Shown: positions 8,706 to 17,934 of the stretch, in pieces
How positions within the stretch are numbered: position 1 is the stretch's first letter
Layout: the number at the start of each line of letters is the position of its first letter
Source of the DNA: Novispirillum itersonii
GTDB lineage: Bacteria > Pseudomonadota > Alphaproteobacteria > Rhodospirillales > Rhodospirillaceae
Direction: 5' to 3'
DNA length: 64,000 nucleotides
NCBI RefSeq assembly: GCF_014205675.1
Contig: NZ_JACIIX010000003.1
Coordinates: 1-64,000, forward strand
Notes under the pieces: model-generated
What the model saw: the letters and a program-made list of their open reading frames with translations, nothing else
What the model was told of the DNA's origin: nothing
Databases searched by the model: none
Program-made: the position numbers and the translations under genes

Positions 8706-10255
8706 CGGGCACCCCCGGCGGCATAGCCTTTGAAGCCGGTCAGCCGGTAGGCGTGCAGCTCCAGCGTATAATCGGAATAGATCGGCAGACGCAGGATTCC
8801 GACCGTTTCCACCCGCTCAAAATACGGGGCCGCCCATCCGGCTTCCCCCCGGGTCAGCAGCAGGTAGTTGCCGCCGGGATCGGCGGGCAGAGAGGCCGAG
8901 AGTTCATAATGGTTCTGGCGCTTGCCTTCCGGATTCCACATCCGGCCCGGCATCATCAGCGGGCGGCCATAATACAGCAGGGTGGCCATTGTCTTCCGGT
9001 CATCAAACAACGGCACCAGATCCGGGTTTTTCACCGCCAGCTCGCGGGCCCAGTCTCCGGCGATATTCCAGCCGCGCAGGCGTTTCTGGAGATCCAGCTT
9101 GGCGGTCATCGGCATCCCGGCGAGGGACAGCAGCGGGGCCGGATTATACAGCGCCACCGCCGCCAGCAGATGCAGACTGGCCGACACCGGCAACACCCAG
9201 CGCCAGCGGTTGCGCTCCATCAGCCACGCTGTGACCAAGGGCACCGCCGCCACAAAGGCGGTGGCCGCCCAGTTGGCATTGGCCCGGGACAGAAACGACT
9301 GCACCGTGATCGCCAGCAGAACCGGGGCGACAAAGCAGATCAGCAGCCGATAGCGCCGGACCAGCCATGTCCGCCGCAGGGCCACTGTCAGCAGCAGCGC
9401 CAGCACCACAAACAGCAGCGGACCGAACACCCCGAACTGGCTAAGCAGAAACTCCCCCAGCTCCGCCGGGTTGAACAGATGCGATTTCAGGTTGGCGTTT
9501 TCGCCGGTATGGCGATAGCTGGCCATCCCGTTGAGCAGGTTCCACAGCAGATTGGGGCTGTACACCAGCCCCCCGACCGCCAGCGCCAGCCACAGGCCGG
9601 GCTGGCGCAACCGCCCCCGGTCCGCCGGAGACACCAGCAGGAACAGCAGCAGGGACACCACAAAAAAGACCATGGCATACTTGGCCAGCAGGCCAATGCC
9701 GATGGCGACACCCAACAGCCCCCACCAGCGCCAGGCCGTCCCCTCCGGCTCCAGCGCCCGGACCAGCGCCAGAAGCGCCACCGCCCAGCACAGCAGTAGC
9801 GGCGCATCGGTGGAAATGATCATCGCCGACACCGATACCGCCGGCAGGGTGATCCAGATCAGCGCCGACCACAGGCCGATGCGGTCAGCATCGTCACGGG
9901 TCCGGAACAGGGCCTTTGCCAGTGCAAACAGCACCAGTGCCGTCGCCGCATGCGACAGCGTCGCCCCCAGACGGACCCATCCTTCCCCATTGCCGCCGAT
10001 GGCGGTGGTCAGCCAGATCATCCACGCAATCAGCGGCGGCTTGGAGAAATACCCAAGGGCCGGGGTCTGAGCCCAGTGCCAGTACTGGGCTTCGTCAAAC
10101 GACAGATTGATGCCATCGGTAAACAGCAGCACCAGCCGCCAGGCCGTCACGGCCGCCACAAACAGAAGCGCCTGCCGGAACGGGGCAGGCACCGGAACAC
10201 CGGCGGACTCCGGTGCGTTGCGGATGGGGGAAGTCATGTTGTTGTGCTCAGCCAT
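8702..10255 (-). CDS. ArnT-like GT39 glycosyltransferase
   Basis: The 517-residue membrane protein of the PMT/ArnT family has about a dozen hydrophobic segments in its first 380 residues. Its first periplasmic loop contains LSFDEAQYWHWAQ, with the acidic Asp-Glu pair used for catalysis, and then YFSKPPLIAWMI. Such enzymes move a sugar from undecaprenyl phosphate onto lipid A or another envelope acceptor. It overlaps the lptG-like gene by 8 bases upstream and the PAP2 gene by 4 downstream. The start could instead be 10237 (Met7). Sugar and acceptor are not known. Confidence 0.87.
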   Translation of the reverse strand: MAEHNNMTSPIRNAPESAGVPVPAPFRQALLFVAAVTAWRLVLLFTDGINLSFDEAQYWHWAQTPALGYFSKPPLIAWMIWLTTAIGGNGEGWVRLGATLSHAATALVLFALAKALFRTRDDADRIGLWSALIWITLPAVSVSAMIISTDAPLLLCWAVALLALVRALEPEGTAWRWWGLLGVAIGIGLLAKYAMVFFVVSLLLFLLVSPADRGRLRQPGLWLALAVGGLVYSPNLLWNLLNGMASYRHTGENANLKSHLFNPAELGEFLLSQFGVFGPLLFVVLALLLTVALRRTWLVRRYRLLICFVAPVLLAITVQSFLSRANANWAATAFVAAVPLVTAWLMERNRWRWVLPVSASLHLLAAVALYNPAPLLSLAGMPMTAKLDLQKRLRGWNIAGDWARELAVKNPDLVPLFDDRKTMATLLYYGRPLMMPGRMWNPEGKRQNHYELSASLPADPGGNYLLLTRGEAGWAAPYFERVETVGILRLPIYSDYTLELHAYRLTGFKGYAAGGAR

Positions 10256-11357
10256 CTTCCAGATGCAGCAGGGTCGCCGTTCCCAGCAACAGGGTCACCA
10301 GCGTCGGCGTCCATGCCGACAGCCAGACCGGGACGGTGGAGGACTGCCCCAGCGCCAGGGACAGTTTGGAAAAGAAATACAGCAGGAAGCCACTGCCGAC
10401 CGCCCCGAGAACCCGGCCAAACCCGCCGCCAGACCGCTGGTTGGGACGGACAGAGAAAACGGCGGCAACAATCACCATCGCACACAGCAGAACCGGCGAG
10501 GCGATCAGGCTGTGGAAATACAGGCTGTGCCGCTGCGCCGAGAATCCGGCCGACTCAAAAAACGCGATAAATCCCGGCAACTGCCAGAACGACAGCGTCT
10601 CCGGGCTGGCAAAGTTTTCCTGCACCCGCCCCAGCGTCAGCGTTGTCGGCAACACCAGCGCGTCATGATGAACCCCAACCTGTCCGGGCTCCATCACCCA
10701 GGCATCGGTCAGGTCAAACTGCGACCCTTCCAGCCGCCCCAGCCGGGCATCAATCCGCTTCAGGAAGCGTTCCCGGCCATCAACGTAGATGAAGGTAAGA
10801 TCGCGCAGATAGAGATCAAGGCCATCCTGCCGGACATTGGCGGCGTGTACCACGGTCTGCCCGCCGTCGGCGCGGGGTTCCCGCAGCCACAGCCCCCCTT
10901 CAGACAGGTTGAAGGTGCCCTGCCGGGCCAGCGTCATACCGTCCTCGACCTGCTCATACCGCTTGTACAGCAGCGCTGCCAGCGGGTTGACCACGGTGAC
11001 ATTCACCACCCCCAGCACCGCCACCAGCACAAGGGCCGGGGCAAGGAACTGCCACACCGACACCCCGGCGGCCCGGATCACCACCAGCTCGTGGCTGCGG
11101 GTCAGGCGCCACATGGCGATCATTGCGCCGATCAGAACGGCAAAGGGCATCACCTGCTGGATCAGCGTCGGCAGTTTCATCAGCGACAGTTTCAGCAGGA
11201 ACAGGGCCTCGACCCCTTCCTTCCCCGCCGACCGGCGCAACAGCTCGATGAAATCCATCAGCACGATCAGCGCCGTAATCACCAGCAATGTCCCCAGCAG
11301 GGCCAGCAGGAAATGCCGGACGAGATAGGCTGAGAGGGTGATGTACAGACGTGGCAC
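10248..11357 (-). CDS. lptG: LptG-like permease of the LPS export complex
   Basis: The 369-residue YjgP/YjgQ-family permease begins LSAYLVRHFLLALLGTLL and continues VLMDFIELLRR, matching the LptG pattern. LVVIRAAGVSVWQF resembles the coupling-helix region contacting the LptB ATPase. A periplasmic beta-jellyroll domain spans about 130-260, followed by three membrane segments. LptFG with LptB and LptC pulls lipopolysaccharide from the inner membrane to the Lpt bridge. The start is GTG with GAGGA upstream. No lptF is next to it in this window; LptG is assigned over LptF from the N-terminal sequence. Confidence 0.87.
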   Translation of the reverse strand: MPRLYITLSAYLVRHFLLALLGTLLVITALIVLMDFIELLRRSAGKEGVEALFLLKLSLMKLPTLIQQVMPFAVLIGAMIAMWRLTRSHELVVIRAAGVSVWQFLAPALVLVAVLGVVNVTVVNPLAALLYKRYEQVEDGMTLARQGTFNLSEGGLWLREPRADGGQTVVHAANVRQDGLDLYLRDLTFIYVDGRERFLKRIDARLGRLEGSQFDLTDAWVMEPGQVGVHHDALVLPTTLTLGRVQENFASPETLSFWQLPGFIAFFESAGFSAQRHSLYFHSLIASPVLLCAMVIVAAVFSVRPNQRSGGGFGRVLGAVGSGFLLYFFSKLSLALGQSSTVPVWLSAWTPTLVTLLLGTATLLHLEDG

Positions 11358-11546
11358 CGGATGCGTCCTCGGTCTGGCGGGAATCAGGGGCTGGCGGAAA
11401 TCAGGGCGGGCCGATCACGCCTGCGGCCCCGGGCACGGACACAGCCCGACTCCCTGCACGGAGAGTGCGAAGGTTATAGGTGATCCGATGCCATTACGGT
11501 AGGCTCCTTCGAGTCTTTTTTCACCCACTTCCGAACGGATGTTTCT

Positions 11547-12122
11547 ATGGTTCAGCTGACCCGCATCTACACCCGTGGCGGCGACAAGGGCAAAACCTCT
11601 CTCGGGAACGGTACCCGCGTTGCCAAGACCGACCGCCGCGTTGAAGCTTACGGCACCGTTGATGAAGCCAACTCCGTGATCGGCATCGCCCGCCTGCACA
11701 GCCAGAACGGCCAGACTCCTGACGTTGATGCCATGCTGTCGCGGATTCAGAACGACCTGTTCGATCTGGGCGGCGATCTCTGCGTCCCCGAGGAAGGAGC
11801 CCCGGAATGGGCCCTGCGCGTCACCGCCGCACAGGTGGAGCGGCTTGAGGCCGAAATTGATGCCATGAACGCCGGACTGGATCCGCTGAAATCCTTCATC
11901 CTGCCCGGTGGCAGCGCCCTGTCAGCCCACCTGCACCATGCCCGCACTGTGGTCCGCCGGGCCGAGCGGCTGATCTCCGACCTTGCCGATCACGAGACCA
12001 TCAACCCGCAGACCCTGATCTATGCCAACCGGCTGTCGGACCATCTGTTTGTGCTGGCCCGGGTCACCAACGGCAACGGTGCCGGGGATGTGCTGTGGGT
12101 TCCCGGGGCCAACCGGAGCTGA
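11547..12122 (+). CDS. pduO: PduO-type cob(I)alamin adenosyltransferase
   Basis: The 191-residue enzyme makes adenosylcobalamin from cob(I)alamin and ATP. The N-terminal ATP-binding signature TRGGDKGKTSLGNG lies at about 9-22, followed by KTDRRVEAYGTVDEANSVIG. The C-terminal helices carry RRAERLISDL and NRLSDHLFVLAR, all diagnostic of the PduO/MMAB family. It lies just upstream of etfBA and 3-hydroxybutyryl-CoA dehydrogenase, consistent with supplying cofactor for methylmalonyl-CoA or ethylmalonyl-CoA mutase, although no mutase gene is in the window. No terminator is seen before the etf promoter. Confidence 0.93.
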   Translation: MVQLTRIYTRGGDKGKTSLGNGTRVAKTDRRVEAYGTVDEANSVIGIARLHSQNGQTPDVDAMLSRIQNDLFDLGGDLCVPEEGAPEWALRVTAAQVERLEAEIDAMNAGLDPLKSFILPGGSALSAHLHHARTVVRRAERLISDLADHETINPQTLIYANRLSDHLFVLARVTNGNGAGDVLWVPGANRS

Positions 12123-12175
12123 ACAGACTCCAGTGATATAATTTTTCATTATACCAACCCCCGCCGGGTTCCGGT

Positions 12176-12204
12176 TTGACTTGCCTCCCCGGACGGTCTA
12201 TTTT
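12176..12204 (+). promoter_or_regulatory. Promoter of etfBA
   Basis: TTGACT (12176-12181), a 17-base spacer and TATTTT (12199-12204) make a good sigma-70 promoter about 110 bases before the etfB start. The leader between the promoter and etfB has no riboswitch motif I recognise. Confidence 0.6.
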
Positions 12205-12313
12205 GCGATGCAATAAGCATCCGTCTGCGATGCCTGCAAAGTGTCCTCCTGATCCGGGTCAGACCGGGGCCGGGCGGACGGGGTAAACTGGGAAACGGAA
12301 CTAGGAAATACCG

Positions 12314-13063
12314 ATGAAAGTCCTGGTAGCAGTGAAGCGGGTCGTTGACTACAACGTGAAGATCCGCGTGAAGGCCGACGAGAGCGGTGTCGAGACGGCG
12401 AACGTCAAGATGTCGATGAATCCGTTCGACGAAATCGCGGTTGAAGAAGCGGTTCGCCTGAAGGAAGCCGGGACGGCGACGGAGATTGTCGTGGTTTCCC
12501 TTGGGGCTGCGGGTGCGCAGGAAACGATCCGCACGGCACTGGCGATGGGGGCCGACCGTGGCATCCACGTCCAGACGGATGAAGAGGTGCAGCCGCTGGG
12601 CGTTGCGAAGGCGCTGAAGGCGCTGGTGGACCGCGAAAAGCCGGATCTGGTTCTGGTCGGCAAGCAGGCGATTGATGACGACAGCAACCAGACCGGCCAG
12701 ATGCTGTCGGCGCTGATGGGCTGGTCGCAGGCGACCTTCGCGTCGAAGGTGGAGCTGGGCGGCGGCAAGGCCAAGGTGATGCGCGAAATCGACGGCGGTC
12801 TTCAGACCATCGAAGTGTCGCTGCCGACCGTTGTTTCGGTTGACCTGCGCCTGAACACCCCGCGCTATGCGTCGCTGCCCAACATCATGAAGGCGAAGAA
12901 GAAGCCGATCGAGGCGCTGAGCCCGGCGGATCTGGGGGTTGATATCGCCCCGCGCCTGAAGACCCTGAAGGTCAGCGAACCGGCGAAGCGTCAGGCCGGC
13001 GTGAAGGTGGCCGACGTGGCCGAACTGGTGAACAAGCTGAAGACCGAAGCGAAGGTGATCTGA
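12314..13063 (+). CDS. etfB: Electron transfer flavoprotein subunit beta
   Basis: The 249-residue protein starts [20 protein letters not shown] and has the EtfB signature [18 protein letters not shown] and the AMP-binding [17 protein letters not shown] segment. With EtfA it forms the FAD/AMP heterodimer that takes electrons from acyl-CoA dehydrogenases and passes them to ETF-ubiquinone oxidoreductase. The gene is two bases upstream of etfA. Codon use is strongly biased toward GCG/CTG/AAG, as in a highly expressed gene. Confidence 0.97.
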   Translation: MKVLVAVKRVVDYNVKIRVKADESGVETANVKMSMNPFDEIAVEEAVRLKEAGTATEIVVVSLGAAGAQETIRTALAMGADRGIHVQTDEEVQPLGVAKALKALVDREKPDLVLVGKQAIDDDSNQTGQMLSALMGWSQATFASKVELGGGKAKVMREIDGGLQTIEVSLPTVVSVDLRLNTPRYASLPNIMKAKKKPIEALSPADLGVDIAPRLKTLKVSEPAKRQAGVKVADVAELVNKLKTEAKVI

Positions 13064-13065
13064 CG

Positions 13066-13995
13066 ATGAGCATTCTGGTCATTGCCGAACATGACAACGC
13101 CCATCTGAAGGGCGCGACGCTGAACACCGTGGCGGCGGCTGCCGCCATTGGCGGGGACATCCACGTTCTCGTCGCCGGTGCGGGCTGCGGCGCGGTGGCG
13201 GAAGCCGCTGCCAGGGTGGCCGGTGTGGCGAAGGTTCTGGTGGCGGATGCCCCGGCCTATCAGCACGCGCTGGCGGAGCCGCTGGCCGATCTGGTGGTGT
13301 CGCTGGCCGGCGGCTACAGCCACATTCTGGCCCCGGCGACCACCTCGGGGAAGAACTTCCTGCCGCGCGTCGCCGCCCTGAAGGACGTGGCGATGCTGTC
13401 GGACATCTGCGGCGTGGTGTCGGCCGATACTTTCGTGCGCCCGATCTATGCCGGGAATGCGCTGGCGACGGTGCAGAGCGCCGATGCCCTGAAGGTTGTC
13501 ACCGTGCGCACCACCGGTTTTGATGCCGTTGCCGCTGAAGGCGGATCTGCGGCGGTGGAAGCGGTGTCGGGCGCGGCGGATGCCGGGCAGAGCGTGTTCC
13601 TCGGCGAAGAGCTGTCGAAGTCCGAACGTCCGGAACTGACGGCGGCGCGGGTGATCGTCTCCGGCGGCCGTGGCATGGGCTCGGGCGAGAACTTCGCGCT
13701 GATCGAAGCGGTGGCGGACAAGCTGGGCGCGGCGGTCGGTGCCTCGCGCGCGGCGGTGGACGCCGGGTTCGTGCCGAACGACTATCAGGTCGGCCAGACC
13801 GGGAAGATCGTGGCGCCGGAACTGTACGTCGCCGTCGGGATCTCCGGGGCGATCCAGCATCTGGCGGGGATGAAGGACTCCAAGGTCATCGTCGCCATCA
13901 ACAAGGATGAAGAGGCCCCGATCTTCCAGGTCGCCGATTACGGTCTGGTCGCCGACCTCTTCCAGGCCCTGCCTGATCTCGAAAAGGCCCTGTAA
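13066..13995 (+). CDS. etfA: Electron transfer flavoprotein subunit alpha
   Basis: The 309-residue FAD-binding subunit has [17 protein letters not shown] in domain I. The C-terminal FAD domain has [43 protein letters not shown] and GAIQHLAGM, with the conserved arginine and Gln-x-Gly-x-Thr-Gly motif. It ends [19 protein letters not shown], as in other EtfA proteins. The ATG lies two bases after the etfB stop, so the pair is one translational unit. A hairpin terminator follows. Confidence 0.97.
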   Translation: MSILVIAEHDNAHLKGATLNTVAAAAAIGGDIHVLVAGAGCGAVAEAAARVAGVAKVLVADAPAYQHALAEPLADLVVSLAGGYSHILAPATTSGKNFLPRVAALKDVAMLSDICGVVSADTFVRPIYAGNALATVQSADALKVVTVRTTGFDAVAAEGGSAAVEAVSGAADAGQSVFLGEELSKSERPELTAARVIVSGGRGMGSGENFALIEAVADKLGAAVGASRAAVDAGFVPNDYQVGQTGKIVAPELYVAVGISGAIQHLAGMKDSKVIVAINKDEEAPIFQVADYGLVADLFQALPDLEKAL

Positions 13996-14008
13996 ATACA
14001 GGTGCCGC

Positions 14009-14044
14009 GGCGCCGGAGCAACGCTCCGGCGCCGTTGATCTTTT
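14009..14044 (+). terminator. Terminator after etfA
   Basis: GGCGCCGGAGC (14009-14019), loop AAC and GCTCCGGCGCC (14023-14033) form a perfect 11-bp stem. TTGATCTTTT follows, a weak T tract. Some transcription may read through into the next gene. Confidence 0.75.
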
Positions 14045-14108
14045 ATCCATGCCATCCGGTGCGGCCAGAACAATCACCGGCTGGCAGACTCTGACGGGGG
14101 AACACCCA

Positions 14109-14978
14109 ATGATCCAGAATATCGGCGTTGTCGGCGCTGGCCAGATGGGGAACGGCATCGCACATGTCGCGGCGCTGGCCGGATACAACGTGCGTCTGTC
14201 CGATATCAGCCAGGCCCAGCTTGATAAGGCGTTGGGGCTGATCCGCAAGAATCTGGAGCGTCAGGCCAAAAAGGGCATGATCCCGGAGGCGGAGATCGCC
14301 GCCACCCTCGGCCGGATCACCACCGCCACCGACCTGAACTTTGCCGATGCCGACGTGGTGATCGAAGCCGCCACCGAAGACGAAGCGGTCAAGAAGCAGA
14401 TTTTCGCCAAGATCTGCCCGTCGCTGAAGCCGGAAGCGATTCTCTGTTCCAACACCTCCTCCATCTCCATCACCCGTCTGGGGGCTGCCACCGACCGTCC
14501 GGGCCGGTTCATGGGCATGCACTTCATGAACCCGGTGCCGGTGATGCAGCTGGTGGAGCTGATCCGTGGCATTGCAACCGATGAGGATACCTTCCGCCAG
14601 ATCCGCGAAATGACCGAACGTCTGGGGAAGACCCCGACCTCGGCGGAAGATTTCCCGGCCTTCATCGTCAACCGCATCCTGCTGCCGATGATCAACGAAG
14701 CCGTTTACACGCTGTATGAAGGCGTCGGTTCGGTCGATTCCATCGACACCGCCATGCGTCTGGGTGCCAACCATCCGATGGGCCCGCTGGAACTGGCCGA
14801 CTTTATCGGTCTGGACACCTGTCTGGCGATTATGCACGTGCTGCACGACGGTCTGGCCGACACCAAGTACCGCCCCTGCCCGCTGCTGGTGAAGTACGTA
14901 GAAGCTGGCTGGCTGGGCCGCAAGACCGGCCGCGGCTTCTATGACTACTCCGGCGAAAAGCCGATCCCGACCCGGTAA
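14109..14978 (+). CDS. hbd: 3-hydroxybutyryl-CoA dehydrogenase
   Basis: The 289-residue soluble enzyme converts acetoacetyl-CoA and 3-hydroxybutyryl-CoA using NAD(P)H. The Rossmann motif [17 protein letters not shown] is at about 6-22. [12 protein letters not shown] and [17 protein letters not shown] carry the catalytic Ser, His and Asn of the family. The C-terminal domain ends [21 protein letters not shown], typical of Hbd/PaaH. The start at 14109 has GGGGGA upstream; an earlier in-frame ATG at 14049 has none. Following etfBA, it fits butyrate, PHB or ethylmalonyl-CoA metabolism. Confidence 0.95.
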   Translation: MIQNIGVVGAGQMGNGIAHVAALAGYNVRLSDISQAQLDKALGLIRKNLERQAKKGMIPEAEIAATLGRITTATDLNFADADVVIEAATEDEAVKKQIFAKICPSLKPEAILCSNTSSISITRLGAATDRPGRFMGMHFMNPVPVMQLVELIRGIATDEDTFRQIREMTERLGKTPTSAEDFPAFIVNRILLPMINEAVYTLYEGVGSVDSIDTAMRLGANHPMGPLELADFIGLDTCLAIMHVLHDGLADTKYRPCPLLVKYVEAGWLGRKTGRGFYDYSGEKPIPTR

Positions 14979-15021
14979 AGCATCCGCCGGTCAGGATCAC
15001 GGTCCTCCCGGATCGCACGAC

Positions 15022-15057
15022 AACACCCCCGCCCCCTCCGGCGGGGGTGTTCGTTTG
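15022..15057 (+). terminator. Terminator after hbd
   Basis: AACACCCCCGCC (15022-15033) pairs perfectly with GGCGGGGGTGTT (15040-15051) over 12 bp with a 6-base loop, followed by CGTTTG. Confidence 0.8.
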
Positions 15058-15074
15058 TGAGGGCTGCCGGAAGC

Positions 15075-15108
15075 AACAAAAAAGGCCAGCCCGGATGGAC
15101 TGGCCTTT
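15075..15108 (-). terminator. Terminator after folE
   Basis: On the minus strand, AAAGGCCAG and CTGGCCTTT (complement of 15081-15108) form a 9-bp stem followed by a T-rich tract ending in TTGTTGC. It lies 38 bases past the folE stop, back to back with the hbd terminator. Confidence 0.85.
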
Positions 15109-15146
15109 CAACCGTTCGGAAAACACCGCGTCCGGAAAACACCGCT

Positions 15147-15758
15147 TCAGCGGGGATTGCCGATAATCGACAGAAATTCCCGCCGGGTGATCGGATCGTC
15201 GCGGAAGGCCCCCAGCATCCGGCTGGTCACCATGCTGACGCCGGTCTTATGAACGCCCCGGGTGGTCATGCACTGATGAACCGCCTCGATCACCACGGCG
15301 ACGCCCTTTGGCTCCAGAACACCCTGAATCGCGTTGGCGATCTGGGAGGTCATCTTTTCCTGAATCTGCAAACGCTTGGCGTAGAGATCCACCACGCGGG
15401 CCAGTTTGGAAATCCCGACCACCCGGTGATTCGGCAGATAGGCGACATGCGCCTTGCCGATGATCGGGGCCATATGGTGTTCGCAATAGCTCTCGAAATG
15501 GATGTCCTTCAGGACCACCATCTCGTCATAGCCCTCGACCTCTTCAAAGGTGCGGCGGAGCATCGCTTCCGGATCATTGCCATATCCGACAAACCATTCC
15601 TCGAACGCCCGCGCCACCCGGGCCGGGGTATCGAGCAGGCCTTCGCGGGTCGGATCATCCCCTGCCCAGCGCAGCAGGGTCCGCACCGCCGCCTCGGCTT
15701 CGGCACGGCTGGGACGGGTTTCGTCAGTCGGCAGGCTGCCGGGAACAGGGGCTTCCAC
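15147..15758 (-). CDS. folE: GTP cyclohydrolase I
   Basis: The 203-residue enzyme opens GTP to 7,8-dihydroneopterin triphosphate, the first step of folate (and possibly queuosine) synthesis. Zinc ligands are Cys92 and His95 in YCEHHMAP and Cys163 in [29 protein letters not shown] and the C-terminal TRREFL are family signatures. Start is GTG with AAGGAG six bases upstream. The leader has a CCGGAC-CATC-GTCCGG dyad at 15793-15808 of unknown role. Confidence 0.97.
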   Translation of the reverse strand: MEAPVPGSLPTDETRPSRAEAEAAVRTLLRWAGDDPTREGLLDTPARVARAFEEWFVGYGNDPEAMLRRTFEEVEGYDEMVVLKDIHFESYCEHHMAPIIGKAHVAYLPNHRVVGISKLARVVDLYAKRLQIQEKMTSQIANAIQGVLEPKGVAVVIEAVHQCMTTRGVHKTGVSMVTSRMLGAFRDDPITRREFLSIIGNPR

Positions 15759-15895
15759 GGAACTCTCCTTACACCAATCCGGCCCGATCCCGCCGGACCA
15801 TCGTCCGGACCTGAGAGGAGGCCGAGTAAAACCATAGGGTATTTAGGCCGCCACGCCCCGGATTACCAGAGCAAGAATGCGGCCTGCCACAAAGA

Positions 15896-16288
15896 TCAGT
15901 TCAGGACCACACCCTGATACGGGCTATCGAGGGAAAAGGCCGGAACATCAATCCAGAACCGCTGTCCGTCGGGCCCCTGCATCTCATACCGGCCAACCAT
16001 AATGCCGGACGGCGTCGGCAACGGGCAACCGGACGTGTAGGTAAAGCTGTCTCCCGGGGTCAACACCGGCTGCTCACCGACCACCCCCGGCCCCTGCACC
16101 TCCTGCACCTGCCCACGGCCATCGGTGATGGTCCAGTGGCGGTTCAGAAGCTGAACCTCCTGCGCCCCGCCGTTGATGATCTCGATGCTGTAGGCCCAGA
16201 CGTAATGGTTCTCATCCGGCCGGGACTGCTGATCAAGATAGTGCGGCTCCACCGTCACGGTGATGTCGTGCGTGGTTTTGGAATACAT
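15896..16288 (-). CDS. apaG: ApaG-domain protein
   Basis: The 130-residue protein has an immunoglobulin-like beta-sandwich fold of the ApaG family. Motifs include [50 protein letters not shown] and MVGRYEMQG. In enterobacteria ApaG is linked to Co2+ resistance and Mg2+ efflux, but the biochemical role is unsettled. It is 22 bases downstream of proC with CAGGAG before its ATG, so it is probably co-transcribed with proC. Confidence 0.95.
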   Translation of the reverse strand: MYSKTTHDITVTVEPHYLDQQSRPDENHYVWAYSIEIINGGAQEVQLLNRHWTITDGRGQVQEVQGPGVVGEQPVLTPGDSFTYTSGCPLPTPSGIMVGRYEMQGPDGQRFWIDVPAFSLDSPYQGVVLN

Positions 16289-16310
16289 GCCCGTTCTCCT
16301 GCCCCCGGCC

Positions 16311-17132
16311 TCAGGCCAGTTCCCGTCCGCGCCGTTCGGCCGCAGCGGTCGCCCGAACCATCAGCGACGGCAGTCCGGTCTCCGGATTCATCAGCACCTC
16401 CAGCGCGGCAGCGGTGGTTCCACCCGGACTGGTGACATTTTTGCGCAGCTGCTCCGGGCTTTCGCTGGCCTGCGCCAGCAGCTCCCCGGCACCGGCCACG
16501 GTCTGGCGGGCCAGAACCGCCGACAGCTCTTCCGGCAGGCCCAGCGCCCGCGCCGCCTGCTCCAGCGCTTCGGTCAGGTGGAAAATATAGGCGGGACCGG
16601 ATCCGGAAATCGCCGTCACCGCATCCATCAGCGTTTCATCCTCCAGCCAGGCGGCCATCCCGACCGCCTGCGCCAGCGTCTGGCAACGGGTCTTTTCCGC
16701 TTCGCTGACCCCGGCCCCGGCACACAGGACGGTCATCCCCCGCCCGACCGCCGCCGGAGTGTTCGGCATCGCCCGGACAATCTTGGCCTCCGCCCCCAGC
16801 AGGGCATGGAACCCGGCGATGGTTTTCCCGGCCGCCACCGACAGGAACACCGCCCCCGAGGCGGCGAACTGACGGTAGGGGGCGATGGCATCAGCCAGAA
16901 CCTGCGGCTTGACGGCCACCACCACCACATCCGCCGTCGCCCCCGCCGGAATCGCGGAGGCTTCGGTCAGGGTCTGCACGCCAGCCGGAAGCCCCTTGGC
17001 AAAGGGATCAACCACCAGCACCCGGGCAGGATCCACCCCCTGTGCCAGCCAGCCGTTCAGCATCGCCTGTCCCATCTTGCCGCAGCCGACCAGAACAATA
17101 TGGTAGTGGGAGTGGTCGTGGGGGGTCGTCAT
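16311..17132 (-). CDS. proC: Pyrroline-5-carboxylate reductase
   Basis: The 273-residue enzyme makes proline from pyrroline-5-carboxylate with NAD(P)H. The dinucleotide-binding motif [14 protein letters not shown] is near residue 15. [14 protein letters not shown] and [17 protein letters not shown] are followed by the C-terminal [15 protein letters not shown], all characteristic of ProC. The gene lies 99 bases after the unknown helical protein and just upstream of apaG. Confidence 0.97.
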   Translation of the reverse strand: MTTPHDHSHYHIVLVGCGKMGQAMLNGWLAQGVDPARVLVVDPFAKGLPAGVQTLTEASAIPAGATADVVVVAVKPQVLADAIAPYRQFAASGAVFLSVAAGKTIAGFHALLGAEAKIVRAMPNTPAAVGRGMTVLCAGAGVSEAEKTRCQTLAQAVGMAAWLEDETLMDAVTAISGSGPAYIFHLTEALEQAARALGLPEELSAVLARQTVAGAGELLAQASESPEQLRKNVTSPGGTTAAALEVLMNPETGLPSLMVRATAAAERRGRELA

Positions 17133-17231
17133 CTCTGCAATCCGTCATCAGTAAGGGGGGATGTCCCATCAGTCAGGGACCCGGATAGAAAGCCTTCGGC
17201 GTTTCAGGGAGTCAGCCGCCGGGCCGGTCGG

Positions 17232-17744
17232 TCACAGGCTCAGGATTTCGTCAATCTGTGCCTGATCCATCGCCTTATCAGAGCCATGAATGATCGAGCT
17301 GGCGACATCAATCAGCCGCTGGATCCCACGGGACGCCGCATGCGCCCGGATCCTGACCATCTCGGGATCGTCCAGCGACACCGCATCCTCCAGACGTTCC
17401 AACGCCTGAAATACCAGCCCGTTCATTTGCTCCACGGTGTCCTCAAACGGACGGCGGAACCGGACCGGTACGTGATTATAGGCCTCCACGGCCAGATCCT
17501 TGTCGCGGAATGTGCTGTCGCGGAAGTGATCCTGATAGGACTTCGGCGCCCAGGCCTTACACTCCTCCAGCATGTCAGGCATATCCGCCACCAGTTCAAG
17601 GAGCATGACGATCTCGTTGAAATGGTTCAGATAATCCGTTGCCAGCAGCGTGCTCTGGCTGATGTTGGCGCCCGCCACTTTCTGCTGCCATTCGCTGAAG
17701 GCAGCCTGTTCGTCAGGGGCAAGGCCGTCCACAGTGTCATTCAT
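17232..17744 (-). CDS. Unknown helical protein with DQAQIDEIL C-terminal tail
   Basis: I do not recognise a named family. The 170-residue protein is predicted to be almost all helix, with no signal peptide or membrane segment. Distinct stretches are LATDYLNHFNEIVMLLELV, YQDHFRDSTF and VPVRFRRPFEDTVEQMNGLV. It ends MDQAQIDEILSL, which resembles the C-terminal CheY-binding peptide of CheZ and the N-terminal peptide of FliM. A role in CheY-like signalling is therefore possible but unproven. It is upstream of proC on the same strand and may share its transcript. Confidence 0.7.
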   Translation of the reverse strand: MNDTVDGLAPDEQAAFSEWQQKVAGANISQSTLLATDYLNHFNEIVMLLELVADMPDMLEECKAWAPKSYQDHFRDSTFRDKDLAVEAYNHVPVRFRRPFEDTVEQMNGLVFQALERLEDAVSLDDPEMVRIRAHAASRGIQRLIDVASSIIHGSDKAMDQAQIDEILSL

Positions 17745-17866
17745 CTGATACGCGGTTCCTCACAATCGCGGCTCCGATTATCCCCGAGGCCCGCGCCGGG
17801 CGCAATGCCGACAGCGGTCCTAAGACAATTTTTCGTTTCACGCCCGCCGGTAACAGCATCAACCGC

Positions 17867-17894
17867 TTGCCTTTTTCATTGAGCCTTTTACATA
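17867..17894 (+). promoter_or_regulatory. Candidate promoter of the ferritin-like gene
   Basis: TTGCCT (17867-17872) is followed after 16 bases by TACATA (17889-17894), about 40 bases before the start codon at 17935. The match is moderate. Confidence 0.35.
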
Positions 17895-17934
17895 TGGCCT
17901 GTCATTTGCGCCAGTCATGAAGGGGGCACCGGGA

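Noticed and set aside
12205..12313. Possible cobalamin riboswitch in the etfB leader, because the neighbour makes adenosyl-B12
   Set aside because: I could not find the B12-box or the expected conserved blocks.
16260..17882. 540-codon frame opposite proC, apaG and the unknown protein
   Set aside because: It covers three supported genes and is rich in Arg, Pro, His and Gln, typical of an antisense shadow.
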